From Paenibacillus aceris (GTDB taxonomy: Bacteria; Bacillota; Bacilli; Paenibacillales; NBRC-103111): a stretch of DNA of 64,000 nt. Under the pieces are notes generated by a model, which searched no databases, was not told the origin of the DNA, and saw only the letters and a program-made list of their open reading frames with translations. The stretch is from positions 1 to 64,000 of the forward strand of contig NZ_JAGGKV010000007.1 of assembly GCF_017874035.1 (NCBI RefSeq). Direction: 5' to 3'. This document shows positions 21,310 through 29,181 of the stretch, piece after piece. The number at the start of each line of letters is the position of its first letter. Position 1 is the first letter of the stretch. Both the position numbers and the translations under genes were made by a program.

Positions 21310-21801
21310 ATGGGGGAACTGTTTGGCCTTGATGGCAGTTTTGTCGTATTAACAAGTTTCGTGCTAATCTTAATTTTATTCATTTTCGTAATTATCCTAA
21401 ACGTTAAGTTATCATCATTGCGCAAACGATACACTCAAATGATGAATGGTTCAAGCACAGAAAACATGGAGCAGCTCTTTATTGAAATGCAGCATGCCAT
21501 CAACGAGCAAAAGGCCGAATCAGCAACGACTTCAGCCCAAGTTGAAACGATTCGTCAATCTTTAATGAAGATGAAATCCAAAGTAGCGATCCACCGATAT
21601 AATGCTTTCAATGATGGCGGGAGTAATTTGAGCTTTACAATTGCCATATTGGATGACTACCAGGATGGTGTGGTACTTACGGGAATACATAGCAGGGAGC
21701 AGATGTATATGTATGCCAAACCGATTCAAAATGGGCAATCTAGCTATACATTGAGTTCTGAAGAGAAAGAAGCCATTAATCAAACTTTAAAGCAGTCTTA
21801 G
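21310..21801 (+). CDS. DUF4446 family membrane-anchored protein
   Basis: The 163-residue protein starts with one hydrophobic segment (about residues 12-32), then a coiled-coil-like region (MEQLFIEMQHAINEQKAES). The conserved C-terminal part reads RYNAFNDGGSNLSFTIAILDDYQDGVVLTGIHSREQ, the DUF4446 signature. It is probably a bitopic membrane protein with a cytoplasmic domain. The family is common near spo0J in Bacilli and has no established function. Its 3' end overlaps that of yyaC by 26 bases on the other strand. Confidence 0.85.
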   Translation: MGELFGLDGSFVVLTSFVLILILFIFVIILNVKLSSLRKRYTQMMNGSSTENMEQLFIEMQHAINEQKAESATTSAQVETIRQSLMKMKSKVAIHRYNAFNDGGSNLSFTIAILDDYQDGVVLTGIHSREQMYMYAKPIQNGQSSYTLSSEEKEAINQTLKQS

Positions 21802-22402
21802 TACTTGGTGCGTAAGCCTGGGTTCGCCGTAAAGCGGAATAAAGCGCATCACCGATTACATTAGCCATATTCATGACCAAGCTCAATCGCGTATTTTGCA
21901 GGACGAAATATTCCATGAAGCCGCCTACGTTTACAATACCGGTCACATGGATGTTGCCAACAGGAGGAAGATCTTTATTCACACCGGCACCAGGCTTAAG
22001 CGGACCATCGGCAACTTGAATGCAGCCAACGCTGGCAACTTGACCTAAACAGGCATCAACGGCGACGATGAAAGGGTTATCGAATTGCCGCTGTATTTTA
22101 TCAACGGTTTCAGATAAATTCATTGCATGGACAGGCTCATCTAATGTGCCGAAAAGATGGAGATTGCGAAGATTGCTCGTGCGATTTAGATGAGAGCCAA
22201 CTAGCGGACCAAGTGAATCACCTGTGGAACGATCGGTTCCTACACAGATAACAACGATAGGTTGATAGGTTGGTAGCTTACTAAAAATCGTTTGCAAATG
22301 CTTAGAGAGAAGAAAAGGGGTATCGGCATCTGTGTGCTGGATTTTAAGTGGGGCTAGATCCGTATCTTTCATTCCGTCAAAACCAAATTGGAATTTCATC
22401 AT
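21776..22402 (-). CDS. yyaC: Spore protease-like protein YyaC
   Basis: The 208-residue protein matches YyaC, a sporulation-associated protein related to the germination protease fold. It contains VICVGTDRSTGDSLGPLVG and FIVAVDACLGQVASVG, with family residues in GDSLGPLVG. Two ATG codons (22402 and 22399) follow GGAGGG; either could start it. In B. subtilis the ortholog lies in the same origin neighbourhood and is expressed in sporulation. It runs against its neighbours and overlaps DUF4446 at the 3' end. Confidence 0.88.
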   Translation of the reverse strand: MMKFQFGFDGMKDTDLAPLKIQHTDADTPFLLSKHLQTIFSKLPTYQPIVVICVGTDRSTGDSLGPLVGSHLNRTSNLRNLHLFGTLDEPVHAMNLSETVDKIQRQFDNPFIVAVDACLGQVASVGCIQVADGPLKPGAGVNKDLPPVGNIHVTGIVNVGGFMEYFVLQNTRLSLVMNMANVIGDALYSALRRTQAYAPSTKTALKFD

Positions 22403-22481
22403 ATCCCTCCAAGTACTTCTTCTTTTTTACTAGTATATGGATAGATAGAGACATTTATACGTAGGAGAGGAGGGTTTTTCC

Positions 22482-22733
22482 TTGAATATTTCCGTTATGT
22501 TGTTAGCGTTCGATTCAACGCAACAAGCTTTGCGTGCTGAAATGCTGCTAGAGTATGCGGACATTGAAATCGATATTAGACCTACTCCGAAAGAGATTAC
22601 GGCAGGGTGTGCCCTTTCTATTGAATTTCCGGGAGAGAATCTAGCACAAGTCCAAGAAATTATTAAATCTGAGCACGTAGAAATCAGAGGAATCTATTTT
22701 AAAAAGGAAGATAAATATGTTACCATGGAATGA
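22482..22733 (+). CDS. DUF3343 protein (putative Se/S carrier-like)
   Basis: This 83-residue protein has a small alpha/beta fold with the conserved cysteine in ITAGCALSIEF (Cys43). The family (DUF3343) has been annotated as a putative selenium/sulfur carrier because it co-occurs with class V desulfurases. Here such an enzyme is encoded at 20134-21294. Translation starts at TTG after GGAGAGGAGGG. It is followed 17 bases later by the MscS-type gene and probably shares its transcript. No activity can be shown from sequence. Confidence 0.8.
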   Translation: MNISVMLLAFDSTQQALRAEMLLEYADIEIDIRPTPKEITAGCALSIEFPGENLAQVQEIIKSEHVEIRGIYFKKEDKYVTME

Positions 22734-22750
22734 AAAGGGAGGTCTAAAGC

Positions 22751-23590
22751 GTGGCCTTTATAATGAATTATTTTACGGATTTAACGCAATGGGTACGCGA
22801 GCATCTAACGAAACCTGAAATGCTAGCTTCGATATTTTGGATTATCGTAAAGATTATACTAATTTATATTGTTTCAAAAGTGTGCATTAAAATAGCTGAC
22901 AAGACGATTTCTCATATGATGGCTGCTAGAGATAAGTCACCATTGAAATTTGATAGACGCAGAACGAACACGATAGGAAGCCTCATACATAATCTAATAG
23001 CTTATACGGTAAATCTCATCTGTATCATGTTGATCCTTGGACAAGTAGGATTAAATCTAGGGCCTTTACTGGCCGGTGCAGGGGTGCTGGGATTAGCTAT
23101 AGGTTTCGGAGCACAGAGTTTGGTGAAGGATGTAATTACAGGGTTCTTCATCATTTTTGAGGATCAGTTCGGAGTAGGGGATGTCATTCAAATTGATTCC
23201 TTTAAAGGGACTGTTGAGGAGATTGGGATCCGGGTCACTCGGATTAAAAGTTGGACCGGTGAAGTACATATCATTCCTAACGGGAATATTAAACAAGTTA
23301 CCAATTTCTCCACTTACAACTCTTTGGCAGTCGTGGATGTAACAATACCGCATCATTTGAATATTGATGATGTTACACAGATCCTCAAGGATACGGTTAA
23401 ACATGTACAAGATCTTACCGAAGATATTGTGAAACAACCCGAAGTGCTTGGCGTTCAGGTGGTGGGTACGACAGATTTGAAAATCCGTATTATCGCAGAA
23501 TGCAAGCCGACTCGACAATTTAATGTTACGAGACTTTTGAACATAGAGATTAAGAAAAGACTCGACAGTGTACAAATCGATACGATGTAG
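22751..23590 (+). CDS. MscS-family mechanosensitive ion channel
   Basis: The 279-residue protein has three N-terminal hydrophobic segments. The pore-lining helix and following beta domain read LLAGAGVLGLAIGFGAQSLVKDVITGFFIIFEDQFGVGDVIQI, a textbook MscS signature written here only as a description of residues about 109-151. MscS channels release solutes when membrane tension rises. The start is GTG, and an ATG four codons later is an alternative. It lies within the DUF3343-mscS-DUF951 run. It corresponds in position to B. subtilis YkuT-like small channels rather than MscL. Confidence 0.92.
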   Translation: MAFIMNYFTDLTQWVREHLTKPEMLASIFWIIVKIILIYIVSKVCIKIADKTISHMMAARDKSPLKFDRRRTNTIGSLIHNLIAYTVNLICIMLILGQVGLNLGPLLAGAGVLGLAIGFGAQSLVKDVITGFFIIFEDQFGVGDVIQIDSFKGTVEEIGIRVTRIKSWTGEVHIIPNGNIKQVTNFSTYNSLAVVDVTIPHHLNIDDVTQILKDTVKHVQDLTEDIVKQPEVLGVQVVGTTDLKIRIIAECKPTRQFNVTRLLNIEIKKRLDSVQIDTM

Positions 23591-23613
23591 TTGAAAAAGG
23601 CGGTGGCGGACGT

Positions 23614-23829
23614 ATGGAGAAAAAGCAGTATCAGCTTGGCGATATTGTGCAGATGAAAAAGCCCCATCCGTGTGGCACCAATGAGATGGAAATCATACGG
23701 ATGGGTATGGACATTCGAATTAAATGTGTGGGCTGTAAACACAGTGTTCTAGTACCGAGAACGAAGTTCGAAAGTAAGCTTAAAAAAGTGCTTCGATCCA
23801 ACGCAAATCAAGAGGAAGAAACGACTTAA
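23614..23829 (+). CDS. DUF951 protein (YyzM-like)
   Basis: The 71-residue protein reads YQLGDIVQMKKPHPCGTNEM then IRMGMDIRIKCVGCKHSVLVPR. It is a small domain with one Cys in KKPHPCG and a CVGC pair, conserved through Firmicutes as DUF951. The cysteine arrangement suggests a metal or nucleic-acid-binding role, but no function is established. The gene is the last of the run before tRNA-Ser, and its position downstream of spo0J is conserved in Bacilli. Confidence 0.88.
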   Translation: MEKKQYQLGDIVQMKKPHPCGTNEMEIIRMGMDIRIKCVGCKHSVLVPRTKFESKLKKVLRSNANQEEETT

Positions 23830-23848
23830 AAACGATGTGGAAAAGCAC

Positions 23849-23877
23849 TTGCGAGAGCGGGGTTTTTTTGATATAAT
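23849..23877 (+). promoter_or_regulatory. Promoter of tRNA-Ser
   Basis: TTGCGA (23849-23854), a 17-base spacer and TATAAT (23872-23877) end 23 bases before the tRNA. The spacer includes a GC-rich stretch followed by seven T residues, which may double as a weak terminator of the preceding gene. Confidence 0.75.
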
Positions 23878-23900
23878 AAATCCTGTTCTCGCGTTTTATT

Positions 23901-23988
23901 GGAAAGGTACCCAAGAGGCCCAAGGGGGCTGACTCGAAATCAGCTAGGCGTCGCGAGGCGTGCGTGGGTTCGAATCCCACTCTTTCCG
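23901..23988 (+). tRNA. tRNA-Ser (anticodon CGA)
   Basis: The 88-base sequence folds as a class II tRNA. The acceptor stem is GGAAAGG/TCTTTCC with G73. The anticodon stem-loop GCTGA-CTCGAAA-TCAGC carries anticodon CGA at 23935-23937. A long variable arm (GGCGTCGCGAGGCG) and the T-arm GTGGG-TTCGAAT-CCCAC complete it. CCA is not encoded. It reads codon UCG. Confidence 0.97.
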
Positions 23989-24006
23989 TACAAGCTATTG
24001 GAATGA

Positions 24007-24039
24007 AGTCTTCTGCAATTGCAGGAGGCTTTTTTATTT
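24007..24039 (+). terminator. Terminator after tRNA-Ser
   Basis: Stem GTCTTCTGC/GCAGGAGGC (with G-T pairs), loop AATT, then TTTTTTATTTT. Confidence 0.88.
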
Positions 24040-24086
24040 TTCCGCAACTTCTTTTTGGCTTTTACATCATGCAGTTCCAATATTTT

Positions 24087-24102
24087 AGTTCCACGTGAAA
24101 CA
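24087..24102. other. parS-like site near tRNA-Ser
   Basis: AGTTCCACGTGAAACA differs from the perfect parS at 17186 only in the first base. It lies in the non-coding gap between tRNA-Ser and the lipoprotein gene, so no coding constraint explains it. It is likely a third Spo0J loading site. Confidence 0.85.
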
Positions 24103-24245
24103 ATTTAGCGGCTTTTTACGTCTAGAAGATTGTAGAAGGCTGTTTTACTTTCAGTCTTTTGTCCGCCATGCAGGGATAAAAAGGGTGAAAAGAAAGCAAA
24201 ATAAGCTCATATCTGTGCATTGGCAGCAAGAAGGAGGTAAGCGTA

Positions 24246-24671
24246 ATGAGAAGTTGGTTGATGATGTTTCTGGTACTAGCGATAGTCGCCACGGGATGCG
24301 CTAAAAAGAATGGGGAGACTGTATCGCCTAGTCCAACAGCGGGAGCGACCGTAGCGCCTTCCACAGGGGCTACAGCGACGCCTGGCGCAACAAGTGGGAC
24401 AAGCGGTGGCACAACGGCTACAGCAACGCCAGCGGCTACATCAAAGGAAGAGCCGCTTCCTCAGATAACTAGGGAACAGGCCGATAAAATAAGCATGACC
24501 AGTACGTATGATGATTTGGTGAAGGAGACCGGAGCCAAAGGCAAGCTAGTCAAAGAGGAGAACGGTAAGAGGACGTATGACTTTGCGATTTCTAATCAGC
24601 CCGGCTATTATGTAGAGATTGTTTATTTTGCAGATGGCAAGATATCTGAGAAGAAGGTATTTCAGAAATAA
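24246..24671 (+). CDS. Hypothetical lipoprotein with Thr/Ala/Gly/Pro linker
   Basis: The 141-residue protein has a lipoprotein signal peptide with lipobox VATGC (Cys18). A low-complexity linker of about 45 residues follows, rich in Thr, Ala, Gly and Pro. The C-terminal domain is about 70 residues (ITREQADKISMTSTYDDLVKETGAKG). It resembles the small SmpA/BLIP-type fold seen in many Firmicute lipoproteins, where two such modules often pair; this is a weak inference. It is probably anchored on the outside of the membrane. A strong terminator follows, so it is likely transcribed alone. Confidence 0.75.
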   Translation: MRSWLMMFLVLAIVATGCAKKNGETVSPSPTAGATVAPSTGATATPGATSGTSGGTTATATPAATSKEEPLPQITREQADKISMTSTYDDLVKETGAKGKLVKEENGKRTYDFAISNQPGYYVEIVYFADGKISEKKVFQK

Positions 24672-24676
24672 AGAGG

Positions 24677-24713
24677 AAGGCCGTACAGCTTATCAAGCTG
24701 TACGGCCTTTTTG
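24677..24713 (+). terminator. Perfect 15-bp terminator hairpin
   Basis: Arms AAGGCCGTACAGCTT (24677-24691) and AAGCTGTACGGCCTT (24695-24709) are perfect complements with a three-base loop, followed by TTT. It is one of the strongest hairpins in the window. Confidence 0.93.
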
Positions 24714-24759
24714 AATTGAAAAGAAAGGATAAGTTTTATACTTTAGCTTCGCATCAATC

Positions 24760-24822
24760 TTGACAAACGCACTCGTCCCAATAGGACGAAGAAGTCGTTT
24801 ATCCTTGTATAGAGTAGGCCGT
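24760..24822 (+). repeat. Structured leader element, copy B (first copy at 17329-17392)
   Basis: The segment begins TTGACAAACG and contains TCGTCC-CAATA-GGACGA followed by AGAAGTCGTTTATCCTTG. It aligns with copy A upstream of noc with one indel, in the hairpin loop. The stem is kept despite base changes (TTCGTTC in A, CTCGTCC in B, both opposite GGACGAA). It lies about 130 bases before the secreted-protein gene at 24955. Confidence 0.55.
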
Positions 24823-24954
24823 GGCATCGCTATTTCTCTAGTAGATCGGAGTTTATACTTTGTTAATAATCCATTTAGATGGATTCAATAAGCTTATATT
24901 AAAATAAATAGTAAGGAAACGTTTCCCGCAAATTGTTTTTAAAGGAGAACCAAG

Positions 24955-26196
24955 ATGAAACTTAGTAAAAAATCAGTTACAGTACTTTCGTTTACAATTG
25001 GAGCATGTTTATTCGTATCTACTGCATTCGCCGATACACTGCTTGGATCTGGGTATGACCGATTGAAAGGGTCAGCCAAAAACACCGCCACGCTTATGGA
25101 AAAAGAGATGAAGAACTATACTTTTGAGACACTGTACAGTTTGAAAGATAATGATCAAACTCTTCTTCAAGTCTCTAGTTCCAACAAAATGGACACGGAA
25201 AAACAAATGACTGAAGACAATACGGTGACAAAAAAGGCTAATGGTGAAACGACATCCAGATATTCATATACCGACAAAAAGCTTTCTGTTAACAAAAGCG
25301 GAACGGATAGTACATATTACTTAACTGAATATCCGGCTAATGTGAACAGGAAAGGACCTGCCGAGTTTAACAATCCATTTAAAGAGAAGGGCGCAACGGA
25401 AATCGAAAAGATTGTTGACGCCGTAGTTGGCGGCTTGAAAGATTACGTGCAGGTAGAGGAAGGAACAGATGGCGGGAAAGTTTACGCGGGCAGCCTGTCT
25501 GAGGCGCAAGTGCCGGCCATCTTGAATGCGGTCTCCTCCTTTGGCATTAAAAAGATGCTGAACGACGAGCCCGATTTTCCGGAAATAGAGAGCGATATTT
25601 TTGTGAAAAAGGTGGTAGGTTCCGCGGTTGAAAATAAAGCCGGCTATCTGGAAAATGTGACAGGGGATATCACACTCTCAGGAAAAGATAAAAACGGTGC
25701 TCAGCACGATTTGACTCTGAATGTAATTGTAAAGCTTTCTGAGATTGGCAACACGAAGATTGCCATGCCGGACCTAACAAGCGCAAAAGTGGAGAAAGTC
25801 AGCTACTCAGGCGGATTTAGCAGCAAGTATGTGGGAACCTATAAAAATAATATCGTTATGGAGAAAGACGGCAAGTTCGTAAAAGTCGGCGAGAGAACGG
25901 TTGAAATCACAAGCGTAGATAACGATAAGGTGAAAGGGAAATATTCCGAGACTATTATTCCTGGTTTTGAGAGCGAGTTTCCTGAGAAGGATGCATTTGA
26001 TTTTGAATATGATCCAGCGGCATCCTCAACGTTCACTTATAAGAATGCTAAGGGTGAACAGAAAAACGGTACGATTCATCAAGGCTCCTCAGGCAAGATT
26101 TATTTTGAAATGAATATTGAGGTTCTTAACGAGAACTCGTACAAATCAAATTCCAAACCATATTACGAAAGCGAATTTAATCGCATATTTGAATAG
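24955..26196 (+). CDS. Secreted beta-rich protein of unknown function, linked to an ABC/two-component module
   Basis: I do not recognise a named family. The 413-residue protein has a signal peptide (MKLSKKSVTVLSFTIGACLFVSTAFA) with probable cleavage after AFA. The mature part starts with TLLGSGYDRLKGSAKNTATL. Alternating-strand sequence (for example DKKLSVNKSGTDSTYYLTEY) is reminiscent of the LolA/LppX/DUF6612 lipid-carrier fold. The second half (about 285-410) may be a separate beta domain. It has no lipobox and no cell-wall anchor. AAAGGAG precedes the ATG. It lies directly ahead of an ABC transporter and a two-component system, which suggests a role in sensing or handling an extracellular ligand. 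Confidence 0.6.
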   Translation: MKLSKKSVTVLSFTIGACLFVSTAFADTLLGSGYDRLKGSAKNTATLMEKEMKNYTFETLYSLKDNDQTLLQVSSSNKMDTEKQMTEDNTVTKKANGETTSRYSYTDKKLSVNKSGTDSTYYLTEYPANVNRKGPAEFNNPFKEKGATEIEKIVDAVVGGLKDYVQVEEGTDGGKVYAGSLSEAQVPAILNAVSSFGIKKMLNDEPDFPEIESDIFVKKVVGSAVENKAGYLENVTGDITLSGKDKNGAQHDLTLNVIVKLSEIGNTKIAMPDLTSAKVEKVSYSGGFSSKYVGTYKNNIVMEKDGKFVKVGERTVEITSVDNDKVKGKYSETIIPGFESEFPEKDAFDFEYDPAASSTFTYKNAKGEQKNGTIHQGSSGKIYFEMNIEVLNENSYKSNSKPYYESEFNRIFE

Positions 26197-26204
26197 AAAC
26201 AGAG

Positions 26205-26242
26205 GTTCAGGAGGCTGCAGGTGCGGCTTCCTGAACATTTTT
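26205..26242 (+). terminator. Terminator after the secreted-protein gene
   Basis: Stem GTTCAGGAGGC/GCTTCCTGAAC with one G-T pair, followed by ATTTTTT. The ABC genes lie just beyond, so it may be partial. Confidence 0.85.
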
Positions 26243-26259
26243 TGGGGAGATGAGATGGA

Positions 26260-26988
26260 GTGACAATGAAGGCGATCGAAATAAGCGAATTAACCAAGAC
26301 ATTTAAAAATGGCCGGGGTATCAGCGAACTAAACTTAGAGGTAGATCAAGGCGATATATTCGGGTTTCTAGGACCAAATGGTGCAGGGAAAACGACAGCT
26401 ATGAAGATGATAACAGGACTCATGAAACCGGATCGTGGCGAGGTAAAAATTTTTGGTGCCAGCATTTTTAATGACTATGTTAATGCCATGAAACATGTAG
26501 GGTGTATGATTGAGACCGCAGAATCGTTTCCATACTTAACGGCAAATGAAAACCTGAAACTGTTTGCCAGATTCTATCCGCAAGTGGATCAGAAGAGAAT
26601 TGATGAGTGTCTCGAGATTACAGGTATGTTGAAATATAAAAATGAAAAATCTCAAAAATTTTCGCTCGGGATGAAACAAAGGCTGGGAATAGCGGCTGCG
26701 ATATTATCAAGACCAAAGCTGTTGATATTGGACGAGCCTTTAAACGGACTAGATGTCGAAGGGATGCTGGAGATGAGGAAATTGATCAAACAGCTTTCCC
26801 AGGATGAGGGCACGACTTTTTTTATTTCCAGTCACTTGATTCATGATGTGGAATTAACGTGCACAAGAATTGGGATTATCTACGGGGGCAAACTTGTAAA
26901 CGTAGAATATACCCAGAATATACTTTCTTATTATTCTTCGCTTGAAAACTTTTTTGTTAGTGAGGTGGACAGGAATGGACGGGTTTAA
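26260..26988 (+). CDS. ABC transporter ATP-binding protein (BcrA/LanF type)
   Basis: This 242-residue ATPase drives the ABC-2 permease encoded next. Walker A is GPNGAGKTT, the signature is FSLGMKQRLGIAAAIL, Walker B is LLILDEPLNGLD, and the switch histidine lies in FISSHLIHDVE. It resembles ATPases of bacitracin and lantibiotic export/immunity systems. The start is GTG at 26260 or, equally possible, ATG at 26266 behind ATGGAG. The end overlaps the permease start by 14 bases. A role in envelope defence is inferred from family and context. Confidence 0.9.
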   Translation: MTMKAIEISELTKTFKNGRGISELNLEVDQGDIFGFLGPNGAGKTTAMKMITGLMKPDRGEVKIFGASIFNDYVNAMKHVGCMIETAESFPYLTANENLKLFARFYPQVDQKRIDECLEITGMLKYKNEKSQKFSLGMKQRLGIAAAILSRPKLLILDEPLNGLDVEGMLEMRKLIKQLSQDEGTTFFISSHLIHDVELTCTRIGIIYGGKLVNVEYTQNILSYYSSLENFFVSEVDRNGRV

Positions 26989-27727
26989 AGCTGCATTTAT
27001 AAATGAATCAGTGAAGTTGATGAAAAAGAAAAAAATGATTGCAGCCGCGATTTTATCCATTCTTGCTGTCATAATCGGACAAGTAGCTGTAACGACCATT
27101 AAGCATGGTCTTGGATTAAGGGTTGTGGGGAGTTTTGAATTTCCCATCGTGGTTTTATCGTTTATTACGTATTCGCTGTTGCCCTTGTTCGCTATTTTTG
27201 TGGCGATTGATATGTTTAACGGTGAAACTTCATCGAATACAATGAAAATAACACTTTTAAGGCCGGTCTCCCGATTTGGCGTTTTTAGTGCGAAGGTGTT
27301 AAATTTAGCTTTGTTTATTATTGGGAACCTAATGTTCGTTATGCTTCTTTCTTTGCTTATTGGATTCATATTTAATCCTACATCTGCAAGCTTCATTGGA
27401 ATAGTAAAGGTGATTTTATCATATGGCTTAACATTTTTCCCCGTATTTGTGTTTGCACTTATCGTCGTCCTGTTGTCAAATGTGATTCAGGGAGGACTAG
27501 CCGTATTCTTCCTTTCCATTCTTGTGTTTATCGGATTTAATTTTCTAGGTATCGTTTTCTCATCCTATTCGAGTTTTTTCATAACATCGATGCTTGACTG
27601 GTACACCCTCTGGATTTCTGAATCAATTAATGTGTTGAAAATATTCCGTCAGATTTTAATCATGTCAGGCTGTGGTATCATGTTGTTTACATTGGGGTAT
27701 TACTTGTTTGACAGTAAGGATATATAG
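26975..27727 (+). CDS. ABC-2 type transporter permease
   Basis: The 250-residue protein is highly hydrophobic with about six membrane segments and begins MDGFKAAFINESVKLMKKKKM, typical of ABC-2 permeases of the BcrB/LanE kind. I chose the ATG at 26975 because GAGGTGGACAGG precedes it; an earlier in-frame ATG at 26942 has no ribosome-binding site. A conserved-looking loop NGETSSNTMKITLLRPVSR lies in the first half. It pairs with the ATPase it overlaps and is followed 12 bases later by the histidine kinase gene. Confidence 0.88.
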   Translation: MDGFKAAFINESVKLMKKKKMIAAAILSILAVIIGQVAVTTIKHGLGLRVVGSFEFPIVVLSFITYSLLPLFAIFVAIDMFNGETSSNTMKITLLRPVSRFGVFSAKVLNLALFIIGNLMFVMLLSLLIGFIFNPTSASFIGIVKVILSYGLTFFPVFVFALIVVLLSNVIQGGLAVFFLSILVFIGFNFLGIVFSSYSSFFITSMLDWYTLWISESINVLKIFRQILIMSGCGIMLFTLGYYLFDSKDI

Positions 27728-27739
27728 AAAGGAATATAC

Positions 27740-29167
27740 ATGCATTTAACCAAACGTTTTTTCACGATGAATGCGCTGGCTGTCTTGCTCTCCATTGGTT
27801 TGACATTCCTGGCTGTCATTATTTTTATTGCAGCTTATACGAAGGTTTTTGGCCGCGAAGCCGGTATGAAGGAGTTTCAAAAAGTGTTCGAAGTTAGGGC
27901 GGCGATCAGTGAAATCAAGACAGAAGCGCAAACCTTTAAGTTCGAGCAGCTCATGGATCATAAATACCAACAACAGCTCTCTGATCGAGTTAACGCTTTG
28001 GATGCCAGTGCGATCATTTTACTAAATAGAGAAGTTTTGTACGCCACACAAAATTTTAATAAGATCGATATCGAGAAAAGTCTCATCATGTCCAGCGATA
28101 GTTCTAATCGCAGTGAGATAGAGCTTGATGGCAAAACCTACACGTTCACCCGAGCGGATTACAAACTCCCGTCTGGGGATACGGGCATTCTGCTCCTGCT
28201 TGCGCCAATCAAGCTGAAGACAAGCTTTTATATGCTGCTTGGCATTTTTACGTTCGGATTTTTCACTATTGTATTTTTGCTCGCGAATTTTTGGGTCTCG
28301 TACAGGTTCTCACGCGGAATTATTTTGCCGATTTCCAGGTTGAAGGACGCGGCTATAAAAATCAGTGAAGGGGACTTAAACAACGGGATTGCGGAAGAGG
28401 GAGAAGGGGAAGTTAGTGAATTGTGCAGAACTCTGGAGCTAATGAGGATCAAGCTGAAGGAGTCTGTGTATTTGCAGCAAAAATATGATGATAACAGGAA
28501 ATTTCTAGTTTCAAGTATTTCACATGATTTAAAGACTCCTGTTACATCCATTAAAGGATATATCGAAGGTATCATAGATGGCGTAGCCAAGACGCCTGAG
28601 AAACTTGAGGAGTATCTGGAAACCGCACGATCCAAAGCTATTTTGGTGAATGCGATGATTGATGATCTCCTTCTATACTCCAAGCTTGACTTGAACCAGC
28701 TTCCTTATCATTTTGAGAAAAGCGATTTAGTAAGTTATTTTGAAGATTGTGTTGCGGATCATAAATATGAGTGTGAAAAGGCTAACGTGTCCTTGGAGTT
28801 ACTGAATGAACTGGAGGAGCCTGTCAAAGTTTTAATCGATCGCGAAAGATTCAAGAGGGTCATACAAAATATTCTTGATAATGCTGTGATGTATGCAGAT
28901 AAGGCAGGTGGACAGATTGCCATTGTGCTCAGGGAAACACGAACGTCTGTTATTATAGAGATAAAAGACAATGGAAAAGGAATACCCGAGGACAAACTCC
29001 CTTACATATTTGAACGGTTTTATCAGGTAGACCCATCAAGAAAAAGCGGCAGCGGATTAGGTCTAGCTATTGCCAAGCAAATTATTGAAGGCCACGAAGG
29101 GAAGATATGGGCTAAAAGTGCTGTAGGAGAGGGGACTCGGATTCTGATATCGCTTAAGAAGTTTTAG
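27740..29167 (+). CDS. Sensor histidine kinase
   Basis: The 475-residue kinase has two membrane helices (about 10-33 and 155-180) around an extracellular domain of about 120 residues. A HAMP domain follows, then the HisKA domain with phospho-acceptor His262 (SSISHDLKTP). The ATPase domain shows IIEIKDNGKGIP, FERFYQVDPSRK and GSGLGLAIAKQI. The extracellular domain is long enough to bind a ligand directly. It is transcribed with the ABC genes and with its regulator 14 bases downstream. Its signal is unknown; the adjacent exporter suggests an antimicrobial peptide or envelope stress. Confidence 0.93.
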   Translation: MHLTKRFFTMNALAVLLSIGLTFLAVIIFIAAYTKVFGREAGMKEFQKVFEVRAAISEIKTEAQTFKFEQLMDHKYQQQLSDRVNALDASAIILLNREVLYATQNFNKIDIEKSLIMSSDSSNRSEIELDGKTYTFTRADYKLPSGDTGILLLLAPIKLKTSFYMLLGIFTFGFFTIVFLLANFWVSYRFSRGIILPISRLKDAAIKISEGDLNNGIAEEGEGEVSELCRTLELMRIKLKESVYLQQKYDDNRKFLVSSISHDLKTPVTSIKGYIEGIIDGVAKTPEKLEEYLETARSKAILVNAMIDDLLLYSKLDLNQLPYHFEKSDLVSYFEDCVADHKYECEKANVSLELLNELEEPVKVLIDRERFKRVIQNILDNAVMYADKAGGQIAIVLRETRTSVIIEIKDNGKGIPEDKLPYIFERFYQVDPSRKSGSGLGLAIAKQIIEGHEGKIWAKSAVGEGTRILISLKKF

Positions 29168-29181
29168 CATGTTCGGAGGTT

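Noticed and set aside
24760-24790. Sigma-A promoter starting with TTGACA in structured element copy B
   Set aside because: No -10 hexamer is found 16-18 bases downstream in either copy, so the TTGACA is unlikely to be a -35 box.
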